From: Planococcus salinarum
GTDB lineage: Bacteria; Bacillota; Bacilli; Bacillales_A; Planococcaceae
Direction: 5' to 3'
Assembly: GCF_007004625.1 (NCBI RefSeq)
Contig: NZ_VIFV01000002.1
Span: 62,001 to 126,000, forward strand
Length of the DNA: 64,000 bases
The position numbers were made by a program, and so were the translations under genes. Below, in pieces: positions 32,898 through 41,220 of this stretch (position 1 is the first letter of the stretch; each line of letters opens with the position of its first letter). The notes below the pieces were generated by a model, which worked only from the letters and a program-made list of their open reading frames with translations, searched no databases and was not told the DNA's origin.

Positions 32898-33329
32898 CTA
32901 GTCGCGGACGAGGCGGCTGAAGACTGCCGCCAGTATGAGGGAGAAGGCCAAATGGGTTACAAGGCTCATCAATTGTGCCCCTGCAAACATTTGTCCGAAC
33001 ATTGGCCCCATCCTCATCATCAACGGCATAACCAGCAAAGGCCCTATCACCCAGATCAACACACCGTGCACAACACCAAGCAGATAGTAGCGGGACGACA
33101 GAAGCGTCATTGCGCCGTAGCCAAGACCAAAAGTCCAGCTGATCATCATGTGAATGGTCCATCCGACCAGCAGACTCTCACTGCCGACCAATGAAGCCAA
33201 CACCGGAATCATGCCGGTCACCTGCATGTAGATGCCAAACAGGACCCCCGCGACTGTACTCCCGATCAATGATGCTTTCACCAGCCTTGAATAAATTGAG
33301 ACGTTGGACGTTTGTCCAGATACCACCAT
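32898..33329 (-). CDS. hypothetical four-helix membrane protein
   Basis: A 143-residue protein with four hydrophobic segments (LIGSTVAGVLFGIYMQV, LLVGWTIHMMISWTFGLG, LLGVVHGVLIWVIGPLLVMPLMM, LVTHLAFSLILAAVF). I do not recognise its family with confidence. The methionine-rich third helix (MPLMMRMGPMFGQMF) is striking. The ATG at 33327-33329 has AAGGAG 9 bases upstream. It is convergent with the Crp gene. Confidence 0.7.
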   Translation of the reverse strand: MVVSGQTSNVSIYSRLVKASLIGSTVAGVLFGIYMQVTGMIPVLASLVGSESLLVGWTIHMMISWTFGLGYGAMTLLSSRYYLLGVVHGVLIWVIGPLLVMPLMMRMGPMFGQMFAGAQLMSLVTHLAFSLILAAVFSRLVRD

Positions 33330-33478
33330 TGTTCTCACTCCTTTTTTTCTTAGTATAAATCGGCACCCAAGAAAAAAAAGTAATCTATCTAACAATTCAG
33401 AAAATAATTTAATAAATTTTATCGTGGGGGAATTTTGCTGCAATAGCCAACTCTTTCATGCATCCATTTCAGACAACA

Positions 33479-33535
33479 CAAAAAGGGACTGTGCCCGCCG
33501 CCACGAAAAATGGCAGTTGGCACAGTTTCTTTTGT
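33479..33535 (-). terminator. terminator of the HAD phosphatase gene
   Basis: Imperfect stem AAACTGTGCCAACTGCC / GGCGGGCACAGTCCC on the minus strand, followed by TTTTT. Confidence 0.75.
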
Positions 33536-33578
33536 TTATTGCCATAGGCTGAGACCCTTGAGGTCGTATCTCTTGAAG

Positions 33579-34193
33579 TTATAGAAACCTTTTTAAAAGA
33601 TCTTCGAATCCGTCAATTGCTTCCTCATATTCACGCACTTGCCCGAAGCCGTATTTGGCATATACAAAAGGGATACCCGCCAATCGGGCGGCTTGTAAAT
33701 CCCCTGTTGTGTCTCCCACATAAACCGGCGAGGATAAATGATTCCGCTCCATGATCAGCTTTATGTTTTCTCCTTTGGACAAGCCGGTTCTCCCGGGATT
33801 TTCATAATCCTCGAAATACTTTTCGAGCTTGTGGTACTTGTAGAAAGCTTCTATATAACCGTCCTGGCAGTTGCTGACAATATACAGCTTATATTTTTGC
33901 GACAGTTCTTTGAGCACCCTCTCCACACTTTCGTAAAGCCTTCCGCCCCGTTGTTCCAGAAACTTATTTTCCACGAGAGAACATTCCTCGACAAGGCGCT
34001 GCCGCTGCGTATTTTTTAAGTCCGGAAAGAGTTTGCGGCTTATCTCCTCCATCTGGAGGCCCATGGTTTCTTCCAGACCTTTTCTGCTTAACTTGCGCAT
34101 TCGATGTTTCTCCAGCACATTGTTCCAAGCAGCGAGCACGGTATCTACGGGATCCCAAAGGGTTCCATCCAGATCAAATATGATGCTGTCCAA
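33579..34193 (-). CDS. HAD-superfamily phosphatase
   Basis: A 204-residue phosphatase with all four HAD motifs: FDLDGTLWD, SNCQDG, the Lys in LSKGENIKL and VGDTTGDLQAARLAG. The alpha-helical cap lies between motifs I and II, so it resembles phosphoglycolate phosphatase/YjjG-type enzymes. The substrate is unknown. No partner gene is evident. Confidence 0.87.
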   Translation of the reverse strand: MDSIIFDLDGTLWDPVDTVLAAWNNVLEKHRMRKLSRKGLEETMGLQMEEISRKLFPDLKNTQRQRLVEECSLVENKFLEQRGGRLYESVERVLKELSQKYKLYIVSNCQDGYIEAFYKYHKLEKYFEDYENPGRTGLSKGENIKLIMERNHLSSPVYVGDTTGDLQAARLAGIPFVYAKYGFGQVREYEEAIDGFEDLLKRFL

Positions 34194-34322
34194 TGCCTGA
34201 TCCCTCCCGTCAGTACTTTATGCAGGCGTTAATCCAAAAATCGTCATTGAAGCATACCAAATAAATGCGATGCCGATCGACAGAATCGATCAAGGAGACA
34301 GCAGTGGAGATTCCATCAAAGC

Positions 34323-35237
34323 TTAAGACCCTTTTAAAGTGAATATGGTAATTTCAGGCGGGATGTTTATGCGCAGCGGCACAATGCTGAATCCAACTCC
34401 CGGATTTATATACAGTGAATTTCCCTCTGCTCCGTAATCCTCGATCCATCCATAAATATGTTCAATTTCACCTTCAGACATTAAAGCAGTATACGACCAT
34501 TGCGGTGTCCCGGGAATTCTCATTTGTCCCCCGTGGGTATGGCCGGCAACCGATACAGGGGCTGACTCCGCCGGCAATGCTTCGAAAGTTTTGGGGTTAT
34601 GCATCATGACAAAGCGGGCTGCCGAATCCGGAACGCCATCAAAAGCTTCAGCCGGTTCTGCATTTTCGGGCCAATTCGCTCCCAGTCCCACAAGATGGAG
34701 TGATTCAGCTGAAGCAGTTCCTTCTTCCACACCGTTCTCTGTCAAGTTCAGCGCGACGGCTTCGTTTTGAAGCACTGTGATGCCCACTTCCTCCAACGCA
34801 GATTTCATCTCTTGCGCCAGCTCTTCATTCGGCTCTGCTGTTTCTGATGACATTCCGTAATCATGATTTCCAAGCAAAGCGAACACCGGGATATCTGAAT
34901 CTGTTAAAGGCTTGATCAATTCTTGTACCCGTTGCCGCTCCAATTCCTCGTTGTTTACCGAATGGTAAACATAGTCCCCCAACAAGAGCACGGCACTCGG
35001 ATTCATTTCCACCAGATCTTCTGCCATTTGCTCGACAGTGGAATCATTGTCCATCCACATCCCTATTTGGAAATCCCCGATGACGGCAATTTCTTTACCT
35101 TCCCAGGCTGCCGGCAAATTCGGAATCGCCGTTTCCTCTTCCACTACCTTTACAAAATACGGTTCCACCAGACCCCATACCAGTAAAAAAGCTATAAAAC
35201 CCCCAAAAACGAGCAATAGTCTTTTGAATACCTTCAC
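34323..35237 (-). CDS. membrane-anchored calcineurin-like metallophosphoesterase
   Basis: A 304-residue protein with one N-terminal membrane helix (LLLVFGGFIAFLLVWGLV) and an extracytoplasmic phosphoesterase domain. Metal-binding motifs are present: GDFQIG, LLGDYV, GNHDYG and AGHTHGGQMRIPG. It is close to YkuE/YpbG-type enzymes. I prefer the GTG at 35235-35237 (VKVFKRLL) because AAGGAG sits 9 bases before it and directly touches an ATG three codons upstream. It lies just after the PAP2 gene on the same strand, suggesting a phospholipid or cell-wall phosphate role. Confidence 0.85.
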   Translation of the reverse strand: MKVFKRLLLVFGGFIAFLLVWGLVEPYFVKVVEEETAIPNLPAAWEGKEIAVIGDFQIGMWMDNDSTVEQMAEDLVEMNPSAVLLLGDYVYHSVNNEELERQRVQELIKPLTDSDIPVFALLGNHDYGMSSETAEPNEELAQEMKSALEEVGITVLQNEAVALNLTENGVEEGTASAESLHLVGLGANWPENAEPAEAFDGVPDSAARFVMMHNPKTFEALPAESAPVSVAGHTHGGQMRIPGTPQWSYTALMSEGEIEHIYGWIEDYGAEGNSLYINPGVGFSIVPLRINIPPEITIFTLKGS

Positions 35238-35267
35238 TGATTCCATCTCCTTCCATTCAAAAATCCA

Positions 35268-36008
35268 TCAACTTTTTACTTTCTGCTTGCCTTTCTTATA
35301 AATCCGGATCAAAAACTTCCGCAAAGCATGGACAGGCCGTACCGGGCTGTTGCTTTGCCATTGAACCCATTCAAGAGCCAGCAAACAGAGAAGCAGCCAA
35401 ACGGTTCCTGCAATAAAACCAGCCAGGACATCACTTGGGAAATGGGCGCCTAAATAGATACGGCTCGTTCCGATTAAAATAATCAGTAAACCTAAAACAG
35501 TGAGCGATAAATATTTTACTGCTCGTTTTTGGCTGCTTCTTGCGATCAAGTAAGCGAGGAAACCGTAAAACACCAGCGAACCCATTGAATGGCCGCTCGG
35601 AAAACTGAAGCCGATTGCATCGATGTCTTCGTTAATGGAAGGACGGCCTCTTTCGTAGAATTGTTTCAGCAGCCACGTCAGCAGCCCACTGCCCGCTACT
35701 GCAATGACAAAGAACAGAATTCCCCATTTATCTTTGGCTTTAAACCAAAGCAGGAGAATGATCAGAACCGATAATGTCGTCAAAAACCAGACAGAACCGA
35801 GCTCGGTGATTCCAATATAAATGATATCAAGTGTAGAAGTTTCTATCGCTTCAAAAAAATTGATAATGCTATTGTCAAAGCTTTTCATTTCATTTTCCAA
35901 AACCTCTTCCGCCAGTTCTGCAAACAGCCATACGAAAAGACTGGCTATTCCTAAACCAGTCAGTACAAGCAAAACAGGCAAGCCGACTTTCTTACTTTCT
36001 TCTTCCAT
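35268..36008 (-). CDS. PAP2-family phosphatase
   Basis: A 246-residue membrane phosphatase with about six helices and the three PAP2 motifs: KQFYERGRP, PSGHS and SRIYLGAHFPSDVLAG. Known relatives dephosphorylate undecaprenyl pyrophosphate, phosphatidylglycerol phosphate or phosphatidic acid at the outer face. The start at 36006-36008 follows GGGGAGGG; an ATG six codons upstream lacks a site. It ends 30 bases before the metallophosphoesterase gene. Confidence 0.87.
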   Translation of the reverse strand: MEEESKKVGLPVLLVLTGLGIASLFVWLFAELAEEVLENEMKSFDNSIINFFEAIETSTLDIIYIGITELGSVWFLTTLSVLIILLLWFKAKDKWGILFFVIAVAGSGLLTWLLKQFYERGRPSINEDIDAIGFSFPSGHSMGSLVFYGFLAYLIARSSQKRAVKYLSLTVLGLLIILIGTSRIYLGAHFPSDVLAGFIAGTVWLLLCLLALEWVQWQSNSPVRPVHALRKFLIRIYKKGKQKVKS

Positions 36009-36066
36009 TAGCCTTGCCCTCCCCATTCAATAACATGGACTTTCTTTTATAAAAAACTAATAATCC

Positions 36067-36104
36067 CACACCATCACTTACTCGAGTTTTGATGTGGGAT
36101 GCAG
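36067..36104 (-). terminator. terminator of the sortase operon
   Basis: Stem ATCCCACATCA / TGATGGTGTGGGAT (one bulge) with AT-rich tail on the minus strand after the sortase gene. Confidence 0.65.
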
Positions 36105-36129
36105 TTCCTGTATCAAGTTAAATCACACA

Positions 36130-36780
36130 TCAAGCTGTCTCTTCTTCTGTCAAATCCGTGGCAATCAATTCTGCGACAAGCACATATCGTTCCGGTGCGT
36201 TTCCCACAAAATCAAAAGGATAACAAGTAGTCACAGTCAAAGTCGCCCGGGGTTTCGGTACTATGACCGTCCGGTCGTCAGCATCAACAATCCTGACCTT
36301 TTGAATGCGATAAGTAAATTCGCCAGCCGAAGTGGTAACAATCAGCAAATCATCTTCACCGACTTCGCCCAACTGACGAAATACTGTATCGCGATGTCCG
36401 GAAAGCACACTGTTATTGTCTTCTCCGGGCAATACGCTATTAGCAAAATGACCAATTCCTTTTGCTAATTGATCTGGATCAGTTCCTTCAAAAATCGGGA
36501 TAGAGACTTCCAGCTTCGGTATAGTTAAAGTCCCGAACTCCTCGTCAATTTTGGGAGGCGACTCGTAGCTTGGGACTTCTAAAGGTTGTCCCATAGCTCT
36601 TTTATCGATCGGAGCAGCCTCTGTCTCTTTTATTTCTGTATGCTCCACTGCTGAATATCCTTTTATCCATTGATACGAATAACTGATCGCCATGTATAAT
36701 CCTGTTGCGATCAATAGAATCGAAAGAAACGAAACGAGGAAAGATTTCTCTTTCCCCCTCCCGTTTTTTTCAGGTTTCAT
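36130..36780 (-). CDS. class D sortase
   Basis: A 216-residue transpeptidase with an N-terminal membrane anchor (FLVSFLSILLIATGLYMAI) and the sortase barrel. The catalytic residues are visible: His in SGHRDTVF, Cys in TLTVTTCYPFDF and Arg in NAPERYVL. The TLxTCYPF and GTLTIPKLEVSIPI patterns fit class D. Its ATG shares a base with the stop of the surface-protein gene (TAATG), so enzyme and substrate are translated together. It should attach that protein to peptidoglycan or to a lipid-linked precursor. Confidence 0.9.
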   Translation of the reverse strand: MKPEKNGRGKEKSFLVSFLSILLIATGLYMAISYSYQWIKGYSAVEHTEIKETEAAPIDKRAMGQPLEVPSYESPPKIDEEFGTLTIPKLEVSIPIFEGTDPDQLAKGIGHFANSVLPGEDNNSVLSGHRDTVFRQLGEVGEDDLLIVTTSAGEFTYRIQKVRIVDADDRTVIVPKPRATLTVTTCYPFDFVGNAPERYVLVAELIATDLTEEETA

Positions 36781-37802
36781 TACCTTTCACCTTGTGGTCT
36801 TCTGCGGAACAGGATAAAGGCTCCGGCAGCCGCAGCTCCAATTCCAGCCAATATCATTGCCAGTGAGTTTGTAGCAGTTTCAGGCATTTCTGCACCTGTT
36901 TCGGTATCTGCATTCTCTGCTTCTCCACTCGTGTAATAGTCGAGAGCTTCTTCCAATTCATAAAAAAAATTGTAATCTTCAGGAGTTTCTCCGTATTCAG
37001 CCAATAGCTCGCGATATTCTTCCGGAGTTAATCCATAAGAATCGAGGAGGTCCTCAAGTCTTTCATCATCCAGAACAGGTCCGACAGTATTTTCGAGCTC
37101 ATCAAACGATTCAAAACCAGTCAATGGCACGCCATAATTATCTTCGACATAGGTAGAAAATTCATCTGTCGTCCAGCCTAGAGGCGTCAAATAACCTTCT
37201 TCCAGTTGGTCCATGTCAAATGCATATTCAGGTGCTTGTGCTGTTTCTTCTTCAGTTGCTGTTTCTTCTTCAGCACCTTCGTCTGTTTCTTCTTCTGTTG
37301 CCGGTTCTTCTTCAGTACCTTCGTCTGTTCCTTCTTCTGTTGCCGGTTCTTCTTCAGTACCTTCTTCTGTTGCTGGTTCTTCTGTTTCTTCACCAGTGTC
37401 TACCGGCTCAATACCTTCCAGTTCCAACGCATTTTCCAAATCTCCAATGAAGTAAATATCCTCAACATTGTCATAAGTATCCAAGAATAAAATTAGTTCT
37501 TCTGCGGTCAAATTGTATCGATCCATGATGTCCAAAACATTCGGATCAGACAAGTCTGCGTTACCCAATGTTGATAAATCCACCGGGGAGCCTACATCGG
37601 CTTCGAGTTCGGCTACAGTGTCATAATCATCTAAATTCGTACCATAATTTTCTGTCAGGTAACTGTTCCAGTCTGTTTCAGACCAATCAATGACTGTCGG
37701 AAAGTTTTCACTGGCTTCCTCCGGTTCAATTGCTTGTACAGTCGTTGCAGTACCAAAAGTTAAAGTTGCCACTACTGCATAGGGAATAATTTGTTTTTTC
37801 AT
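36780..37802 (-). CDS. acidic surface protein with sortase signal (LPXTA-like)
   Basis: A 340-residue secreted, very acidic protein. It has a signal peptide (residues 1-24, ending VQA), a first module (about 35-125), a Glu/Thr repeat of ATEEGTEEE-type units, a second module (about 200-290) and a C-terminal sorting signal EMPETATN, hydrophobic helix and RRRPQGER. The two modules align: WSETDWNSYLTENYG with WTTDEFSTYVEDNYG, and LTAEELILFLDTYDNVEDIYF with LTPEEYRELLAEYGETPEDYNF. This matches the 'processed acidic surface protein' type paired with class D sortases. The signal has Met where Leu is usual. Confidence 0.88.
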   Translation of the reverse strand: MKKQIIPYAVVATLTFGTATTVQAIEPEEASENFPTVIDWSETDWNSYLTENYGTNLDDYDTVAELEADVGSPVDLSTLGNADLSDPNVLDIMDRYNLTAEELILFLDTYDNVEDIYFIGDLENALELEGIEPVDTGEETEEPATEEGTEEEPATEEGTDEGTEEEPATEEETDEGAEEETATEEETAQAPEYAFDMDQLEEGYLTPLGWTTDEFSTYVEDNYGVPLTGFESFDELENTVGPVLDDERLEDLLDSYGLTPEEYRELLAEYGETPEDYNFFYELEEALDYYTSGEAENADTETGAEMPETATNSLAMILAGIGAAAAGAFILFRRRPQGER

Positions 37803-37920
37803 GATGCAGTTCGCCTCCTGTGAAAGTAATAGAGAAGCAGACTTTTCTGAAGGTGCCTTGCACTCTACTATTTAGTGTAATAGCCGATGGTTGTGAGTTT
37901 CATATGCTTTGTGTTGTACA

Positions 37921-38469
37921 TTATTTCGCATTAACCGTATAGACATCTGTAGTTACCGAGTGGGATTCAGAAAAAATCCGCTGGATTTCATCACGCTGGT
38001 TTTCGTCAATATCCACTAATAAGAGGATTTTGCCGTCTTTCAAATACTTCTCATATTCTTTTGCATTTTCTTCCGGAATTCCCGCACCTGTCAATGCACC
38101 GACGAGTCCTCCTCCAGTTGCTCCAATGGCTGCTCCACTTAACGTAGTTGCCAGCGGTCCAGCTGCTGCAATCACACCTATTCCAGGTATGGTGAGCAAG
38201 CCGATTTCAGCTATCAGTCCCGCAATGCCTCCTAGGACCCCGCCTGATCCTGCGCCGATTCCAAGTCCTTTTCCAGCATTTTTGCCGCGTTTTGAACTTT
38301 CATCAATCACATCCGAGTCCGTATGCTCATCGATTTCCTCAACTTTGTCTTTGTCTTTCGCCATAACCGAGATGTCGTTCGAATCAAATCCAATGCTTTT
38401 TAACCGCTCGATGGCGTGTAATGCCTCTTCTGAGCTTTGAAATACTCCTCCAACTACTGTTCTTTCCAT
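37921..38469 (-). CDS. general stress protein, YflT/GSP17M-like
   Basis: A 182-residue protein. The first 70 residues match the YflT stress-protein domain (VVGGVFQSSEEALHAIERLKSIGF, DISVMAKDKD). The middle is a glycine-zipper helical hairpin (GIGAGSGGVLGGIAGLIAE ... GAAIGATGGGLVGALTGAG). The C-terminal part is a small alpha/beta piece. Relatives in Bacillus are controlled by sigma-B, and a good sigma-B-like promoter lies about 70 bases upstream. The biochemical role is unknown. Confidence 0.87.
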   Translation of the reverse strand: MERTVVGGVFQSSEEALHAIERLKSIGFDSNDISVMAKDKDKVEEIDEHTDSDVIDESSKRGKNAGKGLGIGAGSGGVLGGIAGLIAEIGLLTIPGIGVIAAAGPLATTLSGAAIGATGGGLVGALTGAGIPEENAKEYEKYLKDGKILLLVDIDENQRDEIQRIFSESHSVTTDVYTVNAK

Positions 38470-38538
38470 AACTTAACTCCTCCTTCATAATATTCGTAAT
38501 GGTCTTGTTATTTTTTTGTTAATGTCTCTACAAATATG

Positions 38539-38563
38539 CTACCCGATGAAATTCCGCTTAAAC
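38539..38563 (-). promoter_or_regulatory. sigma-B-like promoter of the YflT gene
   Basis: Minus strand: GTTTAA, 13-base spacer, GGGTAG. The -35 is exact and the -10 has one mismatch to GGGTAT. It lies 70 bases before the ATG. Confidence 0.8.
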
Positions 38564-38797
38564 TTCAGATGGTTTTTCCAATAGTTCAAATCCCTTGAAC
38601 AAAGGCTTTAAAAAAATTATTTTTAATATTCCCCTCTTTTTTTTACTGAATTTACGTTCTCTTATGAATTACATTAATGGTTCTATTTTTATAGTGGAGA
38701 AACGAAGAAATACTACAGATTTTTTTTAAACAGATGAATCAAAAAAGCAATTCATCAAACTTGTTTCTTTGAAGAAAACACTTTAGCTCATCCCAGA
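38564..38797. other. AT-rich non-coding gap
   Basis: I see no gene, strong hairpin or clear promoter in this stretch upstream of the YflT promoter. Confidence 0.4.
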
Positions 38798-38838
38798 TAA
38801 AAAAGAGGTGAGCTGTACATGATCAGCTCACCTCTTCC
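38798..38838 (-). terminator. terminator of the 79-residue lipoprotein gene
   Basis: Stem AAGAGGTGAGCTG / CAGCTCACCTCTT with an eight-base loop; the minus strand continues TTTTTAT. Confidence 0.9.
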
Positions 38839-38878
38839 TATAATATCTCTGTTGCATTTCACTTTTTCCAATTGCTTC

Positions 38879-39118
38879 TTATTCTTCGTCTTCGTTTATA
38901 TCAAGATCTTCATCTTCGACAGCATCGTCTAACCCTTCCTCTTCTATTTCTTCTTCCAGCTCATCAACAGGTTCTACAGTATCTTCTTCTATTGCATCTT
39001 CCAGTTCTTCTTCTTCTATTTCTTCTTCAAGCTCATCGCCCGTATTGCATGCTCCTAGCAAGCCCAAAGACAGCGAGAATGTTAAACCCAACTTTATAAG
39101 CATCTGTGAGTTTTTCAT
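38879..39118 (-). CDS. small acidic lipoprotein
   Basis: A 79-residue protein with signal peptide and lipobox LLGACN. The mature part is almost only Glu, Asp and Leu, with a repeated DELEEEIEEE unit (twice) and DAIEED/DAVEDE. No globular domain is seen. GGAGGGAG precedes the ATG, and a sigma-B-like promoter lies about 40 bases upstream. It probably forms an acidic layer at the outer membrane face; function is unknown. Confidence 0.75.
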   Translation of the reverse strand: MKNSQMLIKLGLTFSLSLGLLGACNTGDELEEEIEEEELEDAIEEDTVEPVDELEEEIEEEGLDDAVEDEDLDINEDEE

Positions 39119-39158
39119 TGTACTCCCTCCAAACTAAATTTAAAGTCTTTATATATGA

Positions 39159-39183
39159 TTACCCAAATGCACTAACCAGAAAC
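39159..39183 (-). promoter_or_regulatory. sigma-B-like promoter of the 79-residue lipoprotein gene
   Basis: Minus strand: GTTTCT, 13-base spacer, GGGTAA, about 40 bases before the ATG. Two mismatches in each half reduce certainty. Confidence 0.5.
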
Positions 39184-39425
39184 AATATATAATATTTTTT
39201 TGATTATATTTTACGAAAAACGACATTAATCTGCCTATATATATATGACTGCAATGATAATATTCAGATATTAATGAAATTAAAAAATTGTTGGATTCAT
39301 CGCTAATAATGAATTTATCTTTCTCCATCCTCCTCTCAGTATAAAAATAAAAGGCATCCAAAAAGCTTAGGACTTGGAATATCGGGAAAGGAATTTACAA
39401 ACGGCAAATTGAAAGGATGAGCGCA

Positions 39426-39929
39426 ATGATCAGCAAAAAAATTCCGATTGCAACTGGGTTCCTTTTTTCTTCCGCCCTTTTACTTGGAGCCTGCGGCAAT
39501 GAAGATGAAGTCACACAGCCGATAACAGAAGAAGCTATCGATTACGAAGGCGTGGAAGATGCCAATCCCGGTGGCGGCCTCGAAGATGAAAATATTGGCG
39601 GCGAAGTTTTCGGTTTTACAGATTTTGAACTAGAAGTTGACTACGCTGACCAGGACGATGCATTAGAAGTTTCCTATGAAGAAGACCGTGATCTGGTGGA
39701 AGCTGAATACGAAAACCAGATTACAGATGAGGATTTTGCGGGCAATGATGCTTTCGACAAAATTGAACCGATGCTTGCTGAACTTGGGTTAACCCCTGAT
39801 ATGCCCGATGATGAGGTAATAAATAAAGTTATGGAAGCATTCAGCATCGAGCCGGATTATGAATCCATCGAACTTGAAGTAAGCTATCCGGACGGCACCG
39901 ATAAAGAGTACGAGGCATCCGGAAACTGA
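39426..39929 (+). CDS. YusW-like lipoprotein
   Basis: A 167-residue lipoprotein with lipobox LLGACG. After an acidic linker the mature domain (about residues 55-165) has FTDFELEVDYADQDDALEVSY, AEYENQITDEDFAGNDAFDKI and a closing IELEVSYPDGTDKEYE, which resembles the YusW-like family. The ATG at 39426 lies 9 bases after AAAGG; an ATG three codons earlier is too close. Function is unknown. It belongs to the group of acidic envelope proteins in this region. Confidence 0.75.
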   Translation: MISKKIPIATGFLFSSALLLGACGNEDEVTQPITEEAIDYEGVEDANPGGGLEDENIGGEVFGFTDFELEVDYADQDDALEVSYEEDRDLVEAEYENQITDEDFAGNDAFDKIEPMLAELGLTPDMPDDEVINKVMEAFSIEPDYESIELEVSYPDGTDKEYEASGN

Positions 39930-40088
39930 TTTTCCCGTAAGTCTTCCCCCTCTGAATACGGCGACGCGGACCAAAATAGAAGAAGCGCATTAAATTAGGC
40001 AGCCTCAGCTTATGCTGGAGGCTGTTTTTTACATACTGCAGATTAACGGGTGGATTTTCTTAATGCTTAACAAGAAATTAGAGCAAAT

Positions 40089-40113
40089 GTTTATCATTAC
40101 GTCAAAGGGGTAA
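40089..40113 (+). promoter_or_regulatory. sigma-B-like promoter of the 40152 lipoprotein gene
   Basis: GTTTAT, 13-base spacer, GGGTAA, about 40 bases before the ATG; one and one mismatch to GTTTAA/GGGTAT. Confidence 0.6.
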
Positions 40114-40151
40114 CAAAAAAGCAGAGACATAAATTGAAAGGGTGAAGATTT

Positions 40152-40598
40152 ATGATTAAAAACAAATGGATTAGAATTGGAGCAATAGGAGTCCTGTCCA
40201 CCAGCATGTTGGCCGCCTGCGGCGACGATGAGACGATAGAGGATCCGCAAGAAGTACTGGAAGAGGAAGAAGCAGCGGATGAGTTGGAAGAGGAAACGGA
40301 TATAGACGAAGAGCAGGCTGACGAACTGGAAGAAGAAACGGATGAAGCCGAAGAGGAAGCGGATGAACTGGAAGAGGAAACGGATGAAGAAGCGGAAGAA
40401 GTACTTGATAACGTGGACTTAGGGAATGTCGATATGGCAGATTTGGAGACGACTTACCTTACCCCTCTTGATTGGACAGTACTTGAATTTGATGAATATG
40501 TCCAAGAAGAGTTCGGTCAGCCGATCGCTGATTTTGATGATTTCGCAGATCTGGAAGCCCGGGTCGGACCGGTTGAAGATATTGAAACTACCGAATAA
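40152..40598 (+). CDS. acidic lipoprotein with a surface-protein-like C-terminal module
   Basis: A 148-residue protein with lipobox MLAACG. Residues 25-85 form an acidic repeat (DELEEETD units, four times). The last 55 residues, YLTPLDWTVLEFDEYVQEEF then GQPIADFDDFADLEARVGPV, align clearly with YLTPLGWTTDEFSTYVEDNY and GVPLTGFESFDELENTVGPV in the sortase substrate at 36780-37802. So the same module is lipid-anchored here and sortase-anchored there. It ends before the second half of that module. Function is unknown. Confidence 0.8.
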   Translation: MIKNKWIRIGAIGVLSTSMLAACGDDETIEDPQEVLEEEEAADELEEETDIDEEQADELEEETDEAEEEADELEEETDEEAEEVLDNVDLGNVDMADLETTYLTPLDWTVLEFDEYVQEEFGQPIADFDDFADLEARVGPVEDIETTE

Positions 40599-40661
40599 TC
40601 AACAGCAATAACCGTTTGTTATTCGACTAGTCACCGAACATTTCAAGAGTTGATAAAATAC

Positions 40662-40708
40662 AAAAAGAACGTTCGACAAGGTGTCAAAACCTTTGTCGAA
40701 CGTTCTTT
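40662..40708. terminator. bidirectional terminator
   Basis: Long stem AAAGAACGTTCGACAA / TTTGTCGAACGTTCTTT, between the convergent lipoprotein gene and the 45-residue membrane protein gene. Confidence 0.9.
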
Positions 40709-40737
40709 CAATGTGGCAGACAATGTTTGCGATTTCG

Positions 40738-40875
40738 TTACTTTTTGTCTTTTATTTCTTCCAATAGTTCAATCACACGGTTATTCTGTTCTCCGAGTGA
40801 GTCCAGTTTCTTCTCAATGGTGCTCGAAGAGATCCAAATTATGCCTATAAGTATAAACCCTATAATAAAGACCAT
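40738..40875 (-). CDS. small single-helix membrane protein
   Basis: A 45-residue protein, MVFIIGFILIGIIWISSS then TIEKKLDSLGEQNNRVIELLEEIKDKK: one N-terminal membrane helix and a charged coiled-coil tail. The ATG has GGAGG 8 bases upstream. The form is like many small Bacillales membrane proteins with no known function. It follows the next gene by 46 bases in the same direction and is probably in one unit with it. Confidence 0.6.
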   Translation of the reverse strand: MVFIIGFILIGIIWISSSTIEKKLDSLGEQNNRVIELLEEIKDKK

Positions 40876-40921
40876 TGTTACGCCTCCTGCTTCTCTGGCT
40901 TTAAAGGGGGAGCGTAAAAGG

Positions 40922-41098
40922 TTACTGTCTCCCGAATTCAGCGATTTTTTTAAGATAAAAGAGTCCACATCCAGCAATAATAATTCCTATGATATTGATC
41001 GACGTCATTTTCAAAGGTTCCTCATAAACTGTAGTAAATACTACTAAAAATCCCACAAGGATAACGAATAACCCAATAATTGTATTTACGAATTTCAT
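40922..41098 (-). CDS. small two-helix membrane protein
   Basis: A 58-residue protein with two membrane helices (NTIIGLFVILVGFLVVFTTV and SINIIGIIIAGCGLFYL). I do not recognise the family. AAAGGAG lies 9 bases before the preferred ATG at 41096-41098; an ATG two codons earlier is also possible. Likely co-transcribed with the 45-residue gene. Confidence 0.6.
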   Translation of the reverse strand: MKFVNTIIGLFVILVGFLVVFTTVYEEPLKMTSINIIGIIIAGCGLFYLKKIAEFGRQ

Positions 41099-41220
41099 CG
41101 CCATCCACTCCTTTGGGTTTTTTTCAGCTTACTTCTGGGGATTCCATTCTCTGCTTCTTGACCTTGAACATATGTTGATCATACTTCATTTTCCTGGGAG
41201 GCACACTTAGCAATATTTTT

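Noticed and set aside
37187-37490. Cysteine/phenylalanine-rich and lysine-rich frames opposite the sortase substrate
   Set aside because: Shadows of the Glu/Thr repeat of the real gene.
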